NCBI GenBank assembly: GCA_003255065.1
Contig: QAOA01003220.1
Location: forward strand, 377,525 to 441,524
Reading direction: 5' to 3'
DNA: 64,000 nt
Source: Cercis canadensis
Taxonomy: Eukaryota; Streptophyta; Magnoliopsida; Fabales; Fabaceae
Positions 1 through 15,307 of this stretch are shown here, in pieces. Numbering within the stretch: the first letter of the stretch is position 1; each line of letters begins with the position of its first letter. Under the pieces are notes generated by a model. That model was given only the letters and a program-made list of their open reading frames with translations, ran no database searches and was not told where the DNA came from. The translations under genes and the position numbers were made by a program.

Positions 1-1392
1 ATTTCTATTGTGCAATGATCAATTAAAGGAAAAAAAAAATGCAAGTTAGCATATCTTGATATTTATATATAAAACACATACACTATTGCTTAATAAAACA
101 AATAATGGTCTTTAAATTTAAACTAGGCTTATATTGAAGCAAAAGGATGAAAAAAAAAAAAAAAAAAACAATAGGTCATTACAAGGCACAACCGAAATAG
201 CCTAAAGAAACCAAATAAATAACAAGACAACATAAAGAAACCAGAAATATAAAGCCTTGTACGAAAATCAGTAAGCCAAATAAGTAATAAAACTAAAAAC
301 TAACAAAATGAAATTAAAGTCCAAGACTTAAAACTAGTCAGCAAAGTCAATGAGAAAAGGGGCCAATTAACAAATAAACATTAAAAACAAATATAGATAA
401 AGGATGGCCTTAAAAAGAGAGGAGTTAATGCAAAAGAAGACCACCGAAACAGAGAAGAGGGAGCTGCGAAAATGGAGCTCTTAACCTTCTTTCATCTCTT
501 TGAAATCAAAGGACTTGACTTTGATTTTCGAGTAACAATGACTAAGGTAAGAAATATCTCTCTTTGTTTCTCTAAATGCCTCTCTCTATTTTTCTGAAAT
601 TCCATTTCTTTCTCTTTTTCCAATCGGTTTCTCTCTCTAAAAGGAAGCTTCTCTCTCTAAACATTGGGGGTCCTCATCTGTGTATTTTTTGTTCTCTTTC
701 TGTAAATGTTGTATATCTCTAGATTGGGTTCTAATAGATATGGGAATGGGTTAATTTTTTTTTTGTGCTCTATTTCTCTTTCTTTTCCTCTGGTAACCTC
801 TGTTTAAAATTTTTTGTTCAATTTGTCTAAGAAAATAAATGAAAGGGGCAGAGCCACCATTGCCGGCGGTGCCCACCCCCTTTGCTACCCGAAAGCAAAA
901 ATGGGAAAAAAAAAGTGATTTGATTATTATTATTTTTTATGATATATATATAAAAAATCGTGGGTTAAATTTGTGCTCTGTGTAGTGTTTAACCAACAAG
1001 AAAATAAAAGATTTAATAACAAGAAAAATGCAAGATGGTATTAGTACCTGAGATGATGAAAATTTTGGAGTTTCCCCTACGGTGTGGTACTGGATTTTTT
1101 CTGCTTCTTGCTGTTTTGTGTTTCAGAATTTATTCTCTATTTGTATCCTTCTTATGCTGCCTTGCGTGTTACCACAACATTTACTTCTTCTCTGTTTTTA
1201 TTTTATTTTATGATATTCATTTGTAATAATAATTTTTTTTTGTATTTTTATATATTTTAAGTTATATATTTTTTTTGTGATTTTTGTTAGCATTTCTATA
1301 GTTTTAGCTATATTTGTTTTATTTTGTAGTATTGAAATATTTTAATTGAGCACACAAAAATATGGTTCCAAAGACCATGATCTCAAAAATAA
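1..1392. other. AT-rich flank without a recognisable gene
   Basis: I see no gene here. The stretch holds an A-run near 148-168, a pyrimidine-rich tract (repeated TCTCT) at about 545-720, and a small GC-rich island at about 846-900 with C-rich text that may be a transposon remnant. A short open frame at 1035-1226 is low-complexity Phe/Leu/Tyr and resembles nothing. The recognisable S-RLK exon sequence begins abruptly near 1393, so the upstream half of that gene is missing. Confidence 0.5.
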
Positions 1393-2556
1393 TTCATGCA
1401 AGGGCTAGAAGAATTCATAAATAAGGTGGTGGTGATTTCAAAACTTCAACATCGCAATCTTGTAAGACTTCTTGGCTGCTGCATTGAAGAAGAAGAAAAT
1501 ATGCCAATCTATGAGTTTATGCCAAATAAAAGTTTGGATGCATTTCTCTTTGGTTAGTTCATATTATTACCCTATTTTCCATTTCTATATTCAAAACATT
1601 CAGTTTGCTTAGGGTATGAACAATTTATTTGGGTGCCATTTTGGACCTTACTTTCTTTTTTGGTGTAGATCCACTCAAACAAAAATTCTTAGATTGGGAA
1701 AAATGCATCAATATAATTGAAGGAATAGCACGAGACCTACTTTACTTATACAGAGATTCTAGATTAAGGATCATACTTCGAGATTTGAAGGCAAGTAATA
1801 TTTTGTTAGATGGAGAGATGAATCCAGAAATATCAGATTTTGGATTAGCAAGAAGTTTAAAGGCTAGTGAAGAAGAGGCTAATATCAAAAGAGTTGTTGG
1901 AACATAGTAAGAATACTTTCTTCATGTTATATGATTATGGTATCATGTTGAGTTCTTTGAGGATTAATAGTGTTGTGGTATGTGATTTAAATACAGTGGT
2001 TATATATTCCCTGAATATGCAATGGAAGGACATTTTTTAGAGAGATCTGATGTCTACAACTTTGGAGTTTTGTTACTAGAGATTGCTAGCGGAAAATGAA
2101 ACACTAGCTTTTATAACAATGAGCACTCTCTCAACTTTATAGGATTTGTAAGTATCCCCATCTCAGGCGCTTTTCAATTGGAGAGGCTCCCACTTCTTTG
2201 TTGTGATACAAAATAATAAATTTTTGTGCTGCTTTTATTTACTGTAGGCATGGGAATTATGGAATGAAGAAAACATTAAACCTTTCATAGATCCAGAGAT
2301 ATCTGATCCAGGCTTTGAGAATCAAATTTTGAGGCATATACGCATTGGACTTCTTTGTGTGCAAGAACTTGCAAGTGAAAGACCATCTATGACCACTATA
2401 GTTTCGATGCTTAACAGTGAGACTGTGAATCTTCCTCCTCCGGGACATGTTGCATTTGTTTAGAGGCAAAAATTGTTGAGTACGGAGAAGTCTCAAGAAA
2501 ATCAGGGATCGAACTCTGCTAACAATGTAACACTTACTGAAATACAAGGAAGATAA
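1393..2556 (+). pseudogene. S-RLK kinase-half pseudogene (exons 4-7)
   Basis: This is the 3' kinase part of a G-type lectin S-receptor-like kinase. Exon remnants are exon 4 (part) 1393-1552, exon 5 1669-1906, exon 6 1997-2147 and exon 7 2248-2556. Exon 5, 6 and 7 sizes (238, 151, 309 nt) equal those of the full gene at 7458-11114, and GT/AG borders are kept. It is dead for several reasons: lectin, membrane and ATP-loop exons are absent; the catalytic HRDLK motif reads LRDLK; an in-frame TGA replaces Arg at 2097-2099 (SGK-stop-NTSF); and a TAG replaces Gln in the C-terminal tail (AFV-stop). The tail still ends VTLTEIQGR. It forms the outer part of the left arm of a large inverted repeat, and its partner is at 16397-17557 (-). 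Confidence 0.9.
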
Positions 2557-3187
2557 CAAGGAGGGCACACTATTGCTATTAAGATTTAAGATTGCTACAT
2601 TCTATATATGCTGAAGATATTGCACAGATATCTCTCATATAACTTTTTTTTTTTCCATACTATGTATATTTGTGTCATTATTAGTCAGTTTTGTCATGCT
2701 AAAGCCTGTTTGGTAAAAAATTCCTAAAATTTGTATTTTTGCATAGTAAAAAATTACTCATGTAATGACTGTTTTTCTTTTTTTCCCAAGTAAATGTTCA
2801 GTTGAGACAATACTTTCTTATGAGAATTTGAATGTGTATATAAACAAGTTTTTTTTATTGTGTGTTGCTGCTTCCATGGAGTTGTGGTACCTGCGAAAAA
2901 GATAATCTTATGTGCATTTGTGAACAAAAAATTTGTAATTGTTTGTTTCATGAGACTCATGTTCTAGAACAAGTTTATGTTCTAGCATACAAGGTAACAT
3001 TTTTCATGTGACATTTGTAATCTTTTAGTTAGAATATAAGTTTTATAGGCTGAAAGGAAGAAGAGCAGAAAGAAATAAGGCATAGATAGTTTCTGTTGCT
3101 GAAATAATTCTTGGTCTCTTATATTTTCATTTAGTTCACCTTCTATTTATACACAAAAAAAATAAAATAGAAGTGAGGATTATACCT

Positions 3188-3530
3188 GGGTTCTTTGGCG
3201 TCAATATTGTATTTTGATAACTTATTTATCACATTATTGTAGTTGTAAAATTATTTACCTTAATATTACAGTTTTTTATTTAAAAAAGAAAAAAATGTTA
3301 GTAGGTGGGGTCACTAGCAGAGAAAATGGAACCCACCACATGTCATGTTACATATTCTTGAGAGACATATTGCATAACATAGGTCGTATTCGGTGAGTTT
3401 CACCAGCTAACTATTTTTAAAAAAAAATAAAAAAAAATTATAATATTAAGATAAATAATTTTAAAAGTACAATAATAAAATAAATAAGTGTCAAAATATA
3501 ATATTTAAGTCAAATAACCTCATACTTGCT
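3188..3530. mobile_element. MITE-like element with about 95-bp terminal inverted repeats
   Basis: The left part (about 3190-3290) matches the reverse complement of the right part (about 3415-3525). Both ends carry text of the type GGTTATTTGAC followed by AATATT and TATTTTGA. The core between them (about 3295-3415) is not repetitive and has no coding capacity. The size (about 340 bp), AT-rich termini and lack of an open frame fit a miniature inverted-repeat transposable element. Its right half recurs in the inverted arm at 14990-15120, and a probable relative lies at 18737-19158. I could not fix the target-site duplication. Confidence 0.6.
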
Positions 3531-3795
3531 CATACCTAATCAACACCAACTCTTAGATAATTTTTCACAAAATAAAAATCATTACTCACTTATACCAATA
3601 AGTAGATTGCTGTTGCAAATTTTGCATAACTACATCAGATTTGTTACCTATACAAAATAAAAAAATCTCATAGGTCAAGACCTTCACATAGCACATCTGA
3701 GTATAGAAGTTAGTTGATTTTGACTTTTCTTCTTGGGAGAATCACAAGATGGACAGGAAATAGCTTTTAAAGGACTTTTCAGAGTGTGTGTACAG

Positions 3796-5420
3796 GGGCT
3801 AGAAGAATTTATGCATGAGGTGGGGGAATTTCAAAGCTTCAAAATCTCAATGTTGTAAAACTTCTTTGGCTGCTGTGTCAAAGGATAGGAAAGATGTTGA
3901 TCTATGAGTTTGGATACTTTTAACTTTGATTCGTTCACGTTAATGCTGTCTTTGCCATTTCTTTATTACACTTGCAAAGTGTTTACAAGACTTCATTATT
4001 ATTGGATTGCAAATCTCGGTTTTGTGTAGCCTTGAAATCTTGAAGCTTCCCAGGTTATGAAACACGTTGAAACTCCAGATTGTTGATTTAGTGACTAGGT
4101 GAGTGCAGATTTGAAAATATCAGCATTTTTCTCATATGGAATTTAGAGCAAGATAAACCATTACAGAAAAGATTTTTAATGGGTCACATACTGAGAGGGA
4201 GACAAATATGAAATAGAGGATTGTCTCTTTAGAAGACAATATACCATTTAATTGCAAACATAATAAAAACAAATCTCTATTGTTTAAATTGACAGAGTTA
4301 TTATCATGATAAATTATTTGTCATGTCAGCACTAAATTGACAGGAACTTAATTAACAAAATTTCAAATTATAAAGACCCACAAAAAAAATTTATAGAAAT
4401 TTAATTTAAAATTTATTCATATTATAAAGACCTACAGTACATTTAACCATTTATTTATTTATTTTTCTAATGTTATCTCTTATGAAGTAAACATTTAATT
4501 TGTTGACTTATTTCCTTCCAAGTAAATGTTTAATATAGACAATATTTTCATTTGAGAATTTAATTTTTCTTTTTTCTGGTGTATTGCTGCTTCCGTGGAG
4601 AACAAGGACCTTCGGAAACAAATCTTATCAGGGTGTAGAATTCATATGGGCGGCAGCAAACAAGTCAACAATCATAGTCTAATGTCATTGGGAACAGGTG
4701 GAGGGTAATCTATGCTTATTCCTTCTACTTGGTTATAGTAGCATATTGAGGAAATTGGAATTAATTGTTATCTCGTCTAATTGCAGTGGCTATATGTCTC
4801 TTGTGTATGCAATGAAAGGGCATTTTTCAAAGAAGTCAGATGTTTATAGCTTTGGAGTTTTGTTGCTAGAGATTGTTAGCAGAAGAAAGAATACTAGCTT
4901 TTATAACAATGAGCACTCCCTTAGTCTAATAGGATTTGTAAGTCTCCCCATATCGTTTTTTCTCAATTACAAAGGATGGCATTACTTTCTAGGGATACAA
5001 ATTAAATTCACATTCAAGTTTTATGCTCCTTTTCAATCTTTCAGGCATGGAAATTATGGAATGAAGACAACATTAAACCTTTTATAGATCACATGCAGCA
5101 CTCAGAGTTAAAGGATCACATGCAGCACTCGAAGTCTTGTTGTCTAGATTCCCATCATCCAATGATATCAGATACAGGATTTGAGAATCAAATTTTGAGG
5201 TGCTTACACATAGGTCTTCTTTGTGTGCAAGAACTTGCGGCAGAAAGGCCATCTATGACAACTGTACTTTCCATGCTTAATTGCGAGATTGTGAATCTTC
5301 CTCCTCCAATGCAAGTTATTTGTTCAAAGGAGAACATTATTGAATTTAGAGTCCTCCCCTGAAGTCCAGGGACAGAACTCGGCCAACAATGTAACTCTTT
5401 CTGATATACAAGGCAGATAG
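3796..5420 (+). pseudogene. S-RLK kinase pseudogene fragment (exon 4 piece, exons 6-7)
   Basis: Remnants of a second kinase half. A degenerate exon 4 piece (3796-3920) keeps QGLEEFMHE and the KMLIYEF-like end but is frameshifted. Exon 6 (4787-4937) is open with GYMSLVYAM in place of GYMSPEYAM, and is followed by [15 protein letters not shown]. Exon 7 starts at 5045 and contains [14 protein letters not shown]. Exons 3 and 5, with the catalytic HRD and DFG motifs, are missing. Exon 7 has an extra His/Gln/Ser-rich stretch where relatives read IDPEI, including the 17-base GATCACATGCAGCACTC twice. A frameshift ends the frame at 5362 before the usual tail. It pairs with the inverted copy at 13201-14760. 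Confidence 0.85.
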
Positions 5421-6240
5421 CAAGGAGGGTACAATGTTGTGTCATTAATAACTAGTATGTGCAATAAGGACATGGAAAAGGGACACCAAATCAAGTAGTT
5501 ATGACTTTTGAGACTTGAAAATGTGAAGTTGTTAGGACTAGTTATGCTTCTTGTATATTTGTCTTTGTAGAGCTCTTTTCTCAGAAAATCCCTGAAATGT
5601 GTTGCTGTCATTGTAGAAAAATTTTCTGAAGGTAAAAACATGTAAAAGATGCAAAGTTTTACCATTGGCATGGGGATTGTAATATTTCTAGAAAACAAGT
5701 TGAAAATTCAATCAGATAAAGTTTAAAATATATATATGATTTTATAACATAAATTAAATAAAGGAAAAAAACTGGCCTTCCTTAGCCAACTGACCATAGA
5801 AGATCAGCCAGAAGATCCATTTCTGGAAATAAAATAGAAAAGAAAAAACGAGAAGTATGAAAAGGTTTAGCAAGTGATATTTGGCAACTGTGTTGATTGA
5901 TGCGTATATGCTGATTGCTTGCTGCAGACATCTTCTCTCTTCATATCAGTTCTTGCTTTCGGGTGGATCCTCATTTTAGAAAATATCTAATGCATATGGC
6001 CACCATTTGTTATGAGTTGCCTCTGTACCACGTTGTCTCCTAGTGGCCAATTCGTATTTGTCTGTTTTGGCAATAAGGACACGAAAATCAAACAGCTATG
6101 TCGTGATAGACTTGTGCACTAAGAAAAGCATATATCCCATGATTCCCTGAATCTATATCACTCAGCAACCTAGAGTGATCCTTCTAGTCATGCAATCTTT
6201 TTTTTTTTTTTTTTTCTGTTTCTGTCATATTTTCCAGCTT
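5421..6240. other. S-RLK flanking DNA, no gene
   Basis: No gene is seen. The part 5431-5710 is a diverged copy of 6762-7030, the distal upstream region of the gene at 7458, so it is flanking DNA that travelled with the S-RLK duplications. The rest is unremarkable AT-rich sequence ending in a T-run at about 6199-6217. Confidence 0.5.
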
Positions 6241-6421
6241 TTACTTAAATTTTGGTACTGCTTTGGACACCATTAGAGCATCTCAATTGGTCAAAGAGCC
6301 TGATAACATAAGCTCAAATGACAATGTGTTCAAATTAGGATTCTTCAGCCTAGGAATCTGGTACCTTAATCAGTCTAATGTTGTATGGGATTCTAACAGA
6401 GATCAACTGATACAACTCTAC
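6222..6421 (+). pseudogene. B-lectin 5' fragment of an S-RLK
   Basis: The reading frame gives ALDTIRASQLV..., ISSNDNVFKLGFFS and IWYLNQSNVVWDSNRDQ. This is the start of the mature ectodomain and first part of the B-lectin (bulb-type mannose-binding) domain of this family. The usual ...[10 protein letters not shown] segment between GFFS and IWYL is deleted. Homology stops after the codons for NRDQ, where related genes continue PLRDSSG. A second fragment with nearly the same 3' end lies at 11880-12098, so the two probably descend from one truncated copy. Confidence 0.75.
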
Positions 6422-6770
6422 CGAGGAGTATCGGATAATTATCCTTGCTCCCCTTTTATCTTTATATTAGTAGTTAATTATCTTATTTGCTCTACTAGGA
6501 TTTAGTTAGGATTAACCTATCTTTAGGAGTAACTATCCTATCTTATAAGTGGGAGTTATCTAATAGGATTTGTATGCTTATGTGATAAGTATTATAACTT
6601 TAGGATTATGTCTATTTAAAGGCTTAAGGCCATTATTTGTAGTCAAACATAATAATAATAAAACAATCCTTTATGTTCCTAAGTCCAAGTTATCTAATAC
6701 AATGTTACCACATGTTAAAATAGCTTCATTCTATATGCTTATTATCTTAAACAGAAACTATGTAAGTTGT
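6422..6770. other. possible LTR-like insertion
   Basis: Sequence at the break of the lectin fragment that has no S-RLK homology. It has short repeats of TAGGAT/AGGATT type, a TATTTAAAGG box at about 6613 and an AATAATAATAAAA run downstream, an arrangement seen in retrotransposon LTRs. I found no TG...CA borders with a target-site duplication, so this is only a suggestion. It could also be unrelated filler at a deletion junction. Confidence 0.25.
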
Positions 6771-6775
6771 CATTA

Positions 6776-7457
6776 ATAACTAGTTTTGGCAATGTGGTCA
6801 TGCAAAAGAGAAGCCAAAATCAAGTTGTGAAGTTAGGGTTGAGGAGTTGATATTAACTAGCTATGCTTCTTTTAAGTTTGTCGTCTAATATAGAGTTGTT
6901 AGAGCATTTTTCTAAGAAAATTCTTAGTATGTGTCTCTATCATTTGAAATCATTTTGAAGATAAAAACATATAAAATAAGCAGAGGTTTACCCTTGAATG
7001 AGATTAGAAAAAATATATTTCTAAAAAAAAAAAAACAATCAAAAAAGTTTAAAATATAAATGAAAAAGTTCAGAATTTGATATTTGGCAACTATTGGTCC
7101 TTATTTTAGGAAATTTCTAAACCATATGACCACCGTTTGTTACACGTTGCATGTGTATCACTTAGTCTCCCAAGTCAGCAAAGTAGTCAATTTAGAAATG
7201 TGCAGTTGAAAAGTTGAAGAAATTTTGTTGTGACTTATGACAATATCTTGTTTGGCTTCCTAATTATTAATTTTGTATACTAATTTAATCTTTATTGATA
7301 ATATGAATAATGCATAGGTGATTCAGTGATTGTCAACAAGTCACACGTCCTAGTCTAGCCATCAGACTTTCTGTAAAGAAGTATTCATTAGGAACAAAAG
7401 CTTACAATCCTTGACACCCTAAATCAACATCCCTAACCATCAAGTCTTCTCTAAGTT
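6776..7457 (+). promoter_or_regulatory. upstream region of the gene at 7458, duplicated at 25196-25975
   Basis: This 5' flank is collinear with the reverse complement of 25196-25975, the flank of the minus-strand gene 21398-25195. Shared landmarks are an ACTAGTTTTGGCAA start, a TTTGATATTTGGCAACTAT block and the TCACTTAGTCTCCCAAGTCAGC block. Its conservation with the gene shows that gene and promoter were duplicated together. I cannot assign a TATA box with confidence. Confidence 0.5.
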
Positions 7458-11114
<3,657 letters not shown>

Positions 11115-11534
11115 CAAGGAGGGTACATTGTCACTATTGCACAGACATCTCTTCATATAACTTTTCCTTTTGATACTATGTATATTTGTGTCATTAATAG
11201 TCAGTTTATTATTGCTAGAGCTTGTTTCGTAAAAAAATTCCTAAAATTTGGATTTTTTGCATAGTCAAAAATTACTCATGTAATGACTTATTTTTTTTTT
11301 TCAAGTAAATGTTCATTTGAGACAATACTTTCTATTCAGAATACGAATTTGCATATATATATAAGTTTTTTGTTGTGTATTGCTACTTCCATGGAGTTGT
11401 GGGATTTGTGAAAAAGATAATCTTATGTGTAGTTGCTTACAAAAAACTTGTAATTGGTCATTTCTTGTAACTCAAAATTTTAGAACAAGGTTATGTTCTA
11501 GTATAAATGGTAAGTTTTTCATGTGACATTTGTA
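11115..11534 (+). other. 3' flank of the S-RLK gene
   Basis: Downstream DNA homologous to 2557-2990, the 3' flank of the kinase pseudogene at 1393-2556. Both carry TATGTATATTTGTGTCATTA, a CATGTAATGACT block and the CTTCCATGGAGTTGTGG block. There is no gene. It shows that the pseudogene and the full-length gene share their 3' flank as well as exons. Confidence 0.55.
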
Positions 11535-11850
11535 ATCCTTCACATAGAACATCTGAGTATAGAAGTTAGTTGATTTTGACTTTTCTTCTTGGGAGAATCA
11601 CAAGATGGACAGGAAATAGCTTTTAAAGGACTTTCCATTGTGTGTGGACAGGGGCTAGAAGAATTTATGCATGAGGTAGGTGGGTGGAATTTCAAAGCTT
11701 GAAAATCTCAATGTCGTAAAACTTCTTTGGCTGCTGTGTTAAAGGATAGGAAATATGTTGATCTATGCGTTTGAATACTTAATTTTAACTTTGATTAGTT
11801 CACGTTAATGCTGGCTTTGCCATTTCTGTATTACACTTGCATACTTTTAA
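11535..11850 (+). pseudogene. degenerate exon 4 fragment, third copy of the 3690-3965 block
   Basis: This block repeats about 3690-3965 almost base for base. It has CATCTGAGTATAGAAGTTAG, then DGQE and QGLEEFMHE codons of kinase exon 4, then a frameshifted remainder. An extra GGTG-type insertion lies in the middle. It has no coding capacity. The third copy of the same block is inverted at about 14560-14840. Confidence 0.7.
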
Positions 11851-11879
11851 CTTTTTTTTTTTTTTTTTTCTGTTTCTTT

Positions 11880-12098
11880 CATATTTTCCAGCTTTTACTT
11901 AGATTTTGGTACCCCTTTAGACACCATTAGAGCATCTCAATTGGTCAAAGACCCTGATAACATAAGCCCTAATGACAATGTGTTCAAATTAGGATTCTTC
12001 AGCCCCGGGAATTCAACGAATTGCTATGTAGGAATCTAGTACCTTAATCAGTCAAATGCTGTATGAGATGCTAACAGAGATCAATTGATACGACTCTA
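11880..12098 (+). pseudogene. B-lectin 5' fragment of an S-RLK, cut by a copia element
   Basis: Near copy of 6222-6421, preceded by the same T-run. It reads LDTIRASQLVKDPDNISPNDNVFKLGFFSPGNSTNCYVGI and then meets an in-frame TAG where relatives have Trp (GIW). A TGA also replaces the next conserved Trp (AVW). The lectin sequence stops at about 12098, where a copia LTR begins. Unlike the copy at 6222 it keeps the PGNSTN segment. Confidence 0.8.
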
Positions 12099-12101
12099 GG
12101 T

Positions 12102-12309
12102 TGCATGACTAGAAGTGCCCAAGTGCCAATCAAAGACCATTAATGGACTTTGTCTTGCTAGGCTGTTTGGGCTTGTCAAATGGGCTTGTGCCCATTTAAC
12201 TAAAGTTACTTTATAACTTTAGTTTGCATTTATAAAGTCTTTTACATACTCTAAGTTAACCAATGTGGGACTTGGTTAATTATTAATATATTTACAAACT
12301 ATTTCAACA
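12102..12309 (-). repeat. copia 3' LTR (208 bp) with adjacent polypurine tract
   Basis: On the minus strand it begins TGTTGAAAT and ends GTCATGCA, the TG...CA ends expected of an LTR, and it directly follows a G-rich polypurine tract. It contains AGTCCCACATTGG, common in plant copia LTRs. No target-site duplication can be tested because the 5' end of the element is missing. Confidence 0.7.
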
Positions 12310-12865
12310 TTCCCCCACTAGTTTGTAAATTAAGTCATTCACTATAAAAATGATGCATATAAGAAGGTACCTTTCAGGTTTAAACCTTAAAATTAGTATA
12401 AATATCTAAGGATGCTAATGAAGTACTTGGTGTCCGAAGATTAAACCAATACTCCTTACTATTAGGATCGAAGATATCATACACATCATTTTTATACAAT
12501 TTCTCCAAAGAGGTTTTAACAGCCCTAGCACTATTTAAATGGCCATGTGCTAAGCAATCCCAATTTTCTGTGAATATTTTCAAAAAGGTAAAACCCATTA
12601 AACCTTTGTTGAAGCGGCACCACTTCATATTCACATAGGTGGAGTTCATTTCATTGTCCCTGTTACTTCAGACAAAACAACTCCATTAAGAGCTAGGCTC
12701 AGCCTCTTAACGTAACAGTAAGCACTAACCTCATGTTTTGTATGAGACTCCTTTTAATTAGTGACAAATCAGACACGTATCAATGACTTGTTGTTACCCA
12801 TTAAACTTTAGTAATTACTAATTTGTAATTCAAAGTTGGGTTACCATCATTGGCGTCTTGAGGGT

Positions 12866-13183
12866 TCAATTTAGTCCCATACTACATGTTGTCCTCCATA
12901 CCATATTTCTTGGTAAAGATTTGGTAAAAGGATCAGCCAAATTATTTGCAGATTTCACATAGAGAAGTGAAATGGTACCACTTGATATCAATTCTCTAAT
13001 ATAATCATGCCTTAGACTAATATGTCTTGACTTTCCATTATACATGTTATTGAAAGCACAAGACATTGTAGCCTCACTATCACAGTGTATGGAAACAGGT
13101 GGCATTGGTTGTGGCCACAACTCAATTTCAAACAACATGTTTCTTAACCACTCAGCTTCCTTACCTGCAGCAGCCAAAGACAA
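12866..13183 (-). pseudogene. Ty1/copia RNase H domain fragment
   Basis: About 105 residues matching the C-terminal end of copia polyproteins. The motifs are KEAEWLRN, a catalytic-type HCDSEA, NGKSRHISLRHDYIREL and the NLADPFTKSL ending. RNase H degrades the RNA of the RNA/DNA hybrid during reverse transcription. Everything upstream in the polyprotein is missing, so this cannot be functional. Confidence 0.88.
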
Positions 13184-13200
13184 GGTGTGTAATATTTCGT

Positions 13201-14760
13201 AAGCATCTCAAAATTTGATTCTCAAGGCCTGTATCTGATATCATTGGATGATGGGAATCTAGACAACAAGACTCCGAGTGCTGCATGTGATCTATAAAAG
13301 GTTTAATGTTGTCTTCATTCCATAATTTCCATGCCTGAAAGATTGAAAAGGAGCATAAAACTTGAATGTGAATTTAATTTGTATCCCTAGAAAGTAATGC
13401 CATCCTTTGTAATTGAGAAAAACGATCTAGGGAGACTTACAAATCCTATTAGATTGAGGGAGTGCTCATTGTTATAAAAGCTAGTATTCTTTCTTCCGCT
13501 AACAATCTCTAACAACAAAACTCCAAAGCTATAAACATTTGACTTCTCTGAAAAATGCTCTTTCATCACATATTCAAGAGACATATAGCCACTGTAATTA
13601 GACGAGATAACAATTAATTCTAATTTCCTCAATATGCTACTATAACCAAGTAGAAGGAATAAGCATAGATTACCCTCCACCTGTTCCCAATGACATTAGA
13701 CTATGATTGTTGACTTGTTTGTTGCCGCCCATATGAATTCTACACCCTGATAAGATTTGTTTCCGAAGATCCTTGTTCTCCACGGAAGCAGCAATACTCC
13801 AGAAAAAAGAAAAATTAAATTCTCAAATGAAAATATTGTCTAAATTAAACATTTACTTGGAAGGAAATAAGTCAACAAATTAAATGTTTACTTCATAAGA
13901 GATAACATTAGAAAAATAAATAAATAAATGTTTAAATGTACTGTAAGTCTTTATAATATGAATGAATTTCAAATTTCTATAATTTTTTTTTTGGGTCTTT
14001 ATAATTTGAAAATTTTTTAATTAAGTCCATGTCGTCACTCTCAATTATAATTTTGTCAATTTAGTACTGACATGACAAATAACTTATCATGACAATAACT
14101 CTGTCAATTTAAACAATAGAGATTTGTTTTTATTATGTTTGCAATTAAATGGTATATTGTCTTCTAAAGAGACAATCCTCTATTTCATATTTGTCTCCCT
14201 CTCAGACCCACCACTCCAACTACAAGTCTACAAATGACACATGATTATTTGTCAACAACACTACAAATTTGACCGAAGTTTGGTAATGTCAATTCCACCA
14301 ACTGCGCCACTATTATTGACCTAAAGCCATGACTTGAATCTCAGTATGTGACCCATTAAAAATCTTTTCTGTAATGGTTTATCTTGCTCTAAATTCCATA
14401 TGAGAAAATGCTGATATTTTCAAATCTGCACTCACCTAGTCACTAAATCAACAATCTGGAGTTTCAACGTGTTTCATAACCTGGGAAGCTTCAAGATTTC
14501 AAGGCTACACAAAACCGAGATTTGCAATCCAATAATAATGAAGTCTTGTAAACACTTTGCAAGTGTAATAAAGAAATGGCAAAGACAGCATTAACGTGAA
14601 CGAATCAAAGTTAAAAGTGTCCAAACTCATAGATCAACATCTTTCCTATCCTTTGACACAGCAGCCAAAGAAGTTTTACAACATTGAGATTTTGAAGCTT
14701 TGAAATTCCCCCACCTCATGCATAAATTCTTCTAGCCCCTGTACACACACTCTGAAAAGT
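13201..14760 (-). pseudogene. inverted copy of the S-RLK fragment at 3796-5420
   Basis: Minus-strand remnants are exon 7 (truncated) 13334-13201, exon 6 13591-13441 with GYMSLEYVM and [16 protein letters not shown], and an exon 4 piece at about 14742-14622. Exons 3 and 5 are missing as in its partner. Exon 7 is cut after the codons for ILRCL, at the junction with the copia remnant. The filler in exon 7 is 27 bases shorter than in the left copy. Compared with the left copy, this one keeps about 135 bases at about 14206-14340, bounded by CTCAG repeats. Confidence 0.85.
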
Positions 14761-15180
14761 CCTTTAAAACTAATTCCTGTCCATCTTGTGATTCTCCCAA
14801 GAAGAAAAGTCAAAATCAACTAACTTCTGTACTCAGATGTGCTATGTGAAGGTCTTGACCTATGAGATTTTTTTAGTTTGTATAGGTAACAAATCTGATG
14901 TAGTTATGCAAAATTTGCAACAGCAATCTACTTATTGTTATAAGTGAGTAATGATTTTTATTTTGTGAAAAATTATCTAAGAGTTGGTGTTGATTAGGTA
15001 TGGGCAAGTATGAGGTTATTTGACTTAAATATTATATTTTGACACTTATTTATTTTATTATTGAACTTTTAAAATTATTTACCTTAATATTACAAATTTT
15101 TTTATTTTTTTTTAAAAAATAGTTAGCAGGTGAAACTCACCGAACACGACCTATGTTATGTGATATGTCTCTCAAGCTAT

Positions 15181-15307
15181 GTTGCACCGGTATGCCAATT
15201 TTTTAGACGTTCCCGTTTCGGAGATGGGAAACGCGTCTCGCGAGCGGAAACGGGAGGGAGGGAGGGACGTAGGGAAGGGGGGCTGGGAGGGAAGCTGAGA
15301 GAGAGGG
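15181..15307. other. GC-rich low-complexity edge of the gap
   Basis: Sequence unlike its surroundings, with a GGGAGGGAGGGAGGGA-type run and GAGA repeats just before the N block. It interrupts the inverted repeat and has no coding signal. It may be a real insertion or poor-quality contig-end sequence; the G-rich run would explain why the assembly stops here. Confidence 0.5.

Larger units (their letters stand above)
1393..5206. repeat. left arm of large inverted duplication
   Basis: The sequence from about 1393 to 5206 reappears in reverse complement at about 13201-17475, with the N gap 15308-16035 inside the right copy. Landmarks: 2894-2917 pairs with 16036-16060, 3349-3420 with 15105-15175, 4787-4937 with 13591-13441, and the exon 7 stretch ending near 5206 with 13201. 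The inner part (3349-5206) looks more similar to its partner than the outer part (1393-2560), where the encoded kinase pieces differ at many residues. The spacer between arms is about 8 kb and holds the full-length gene at 7458-11114. A 27-base tandem duplication at about 5089-5130 is in this arm only. Confidence 0.85.
12102..13200 (-). mobile_element. 5'-truncated Ty1/copia retrotransposon remnant
   Basis: Read on the minus strand, the remnant contains the end of the pol RNase H domain (13183-12866), about 550 bp of untranslated or unrecognised DNA, a polypurine tract (AGTGGGGGAA, 12319-12310) and a short LTR (12309-12102). Gag, protease, integrase and reverse transcriptase are gone. The missing 5' side ends at about 13200, exactly where the inverted S-RLK arm begins, so a deletion or rearrangement joined the two. 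Confidence 0.8.

Noticed and set aside
12380..12649. Minus-strand 89-codon open frame between copia RNase H and LTR
   Set aside because: It matches no family I recognise and lies in the untranslated 3' part of a truncated retroelement; there is no start or splice context to support a gene.
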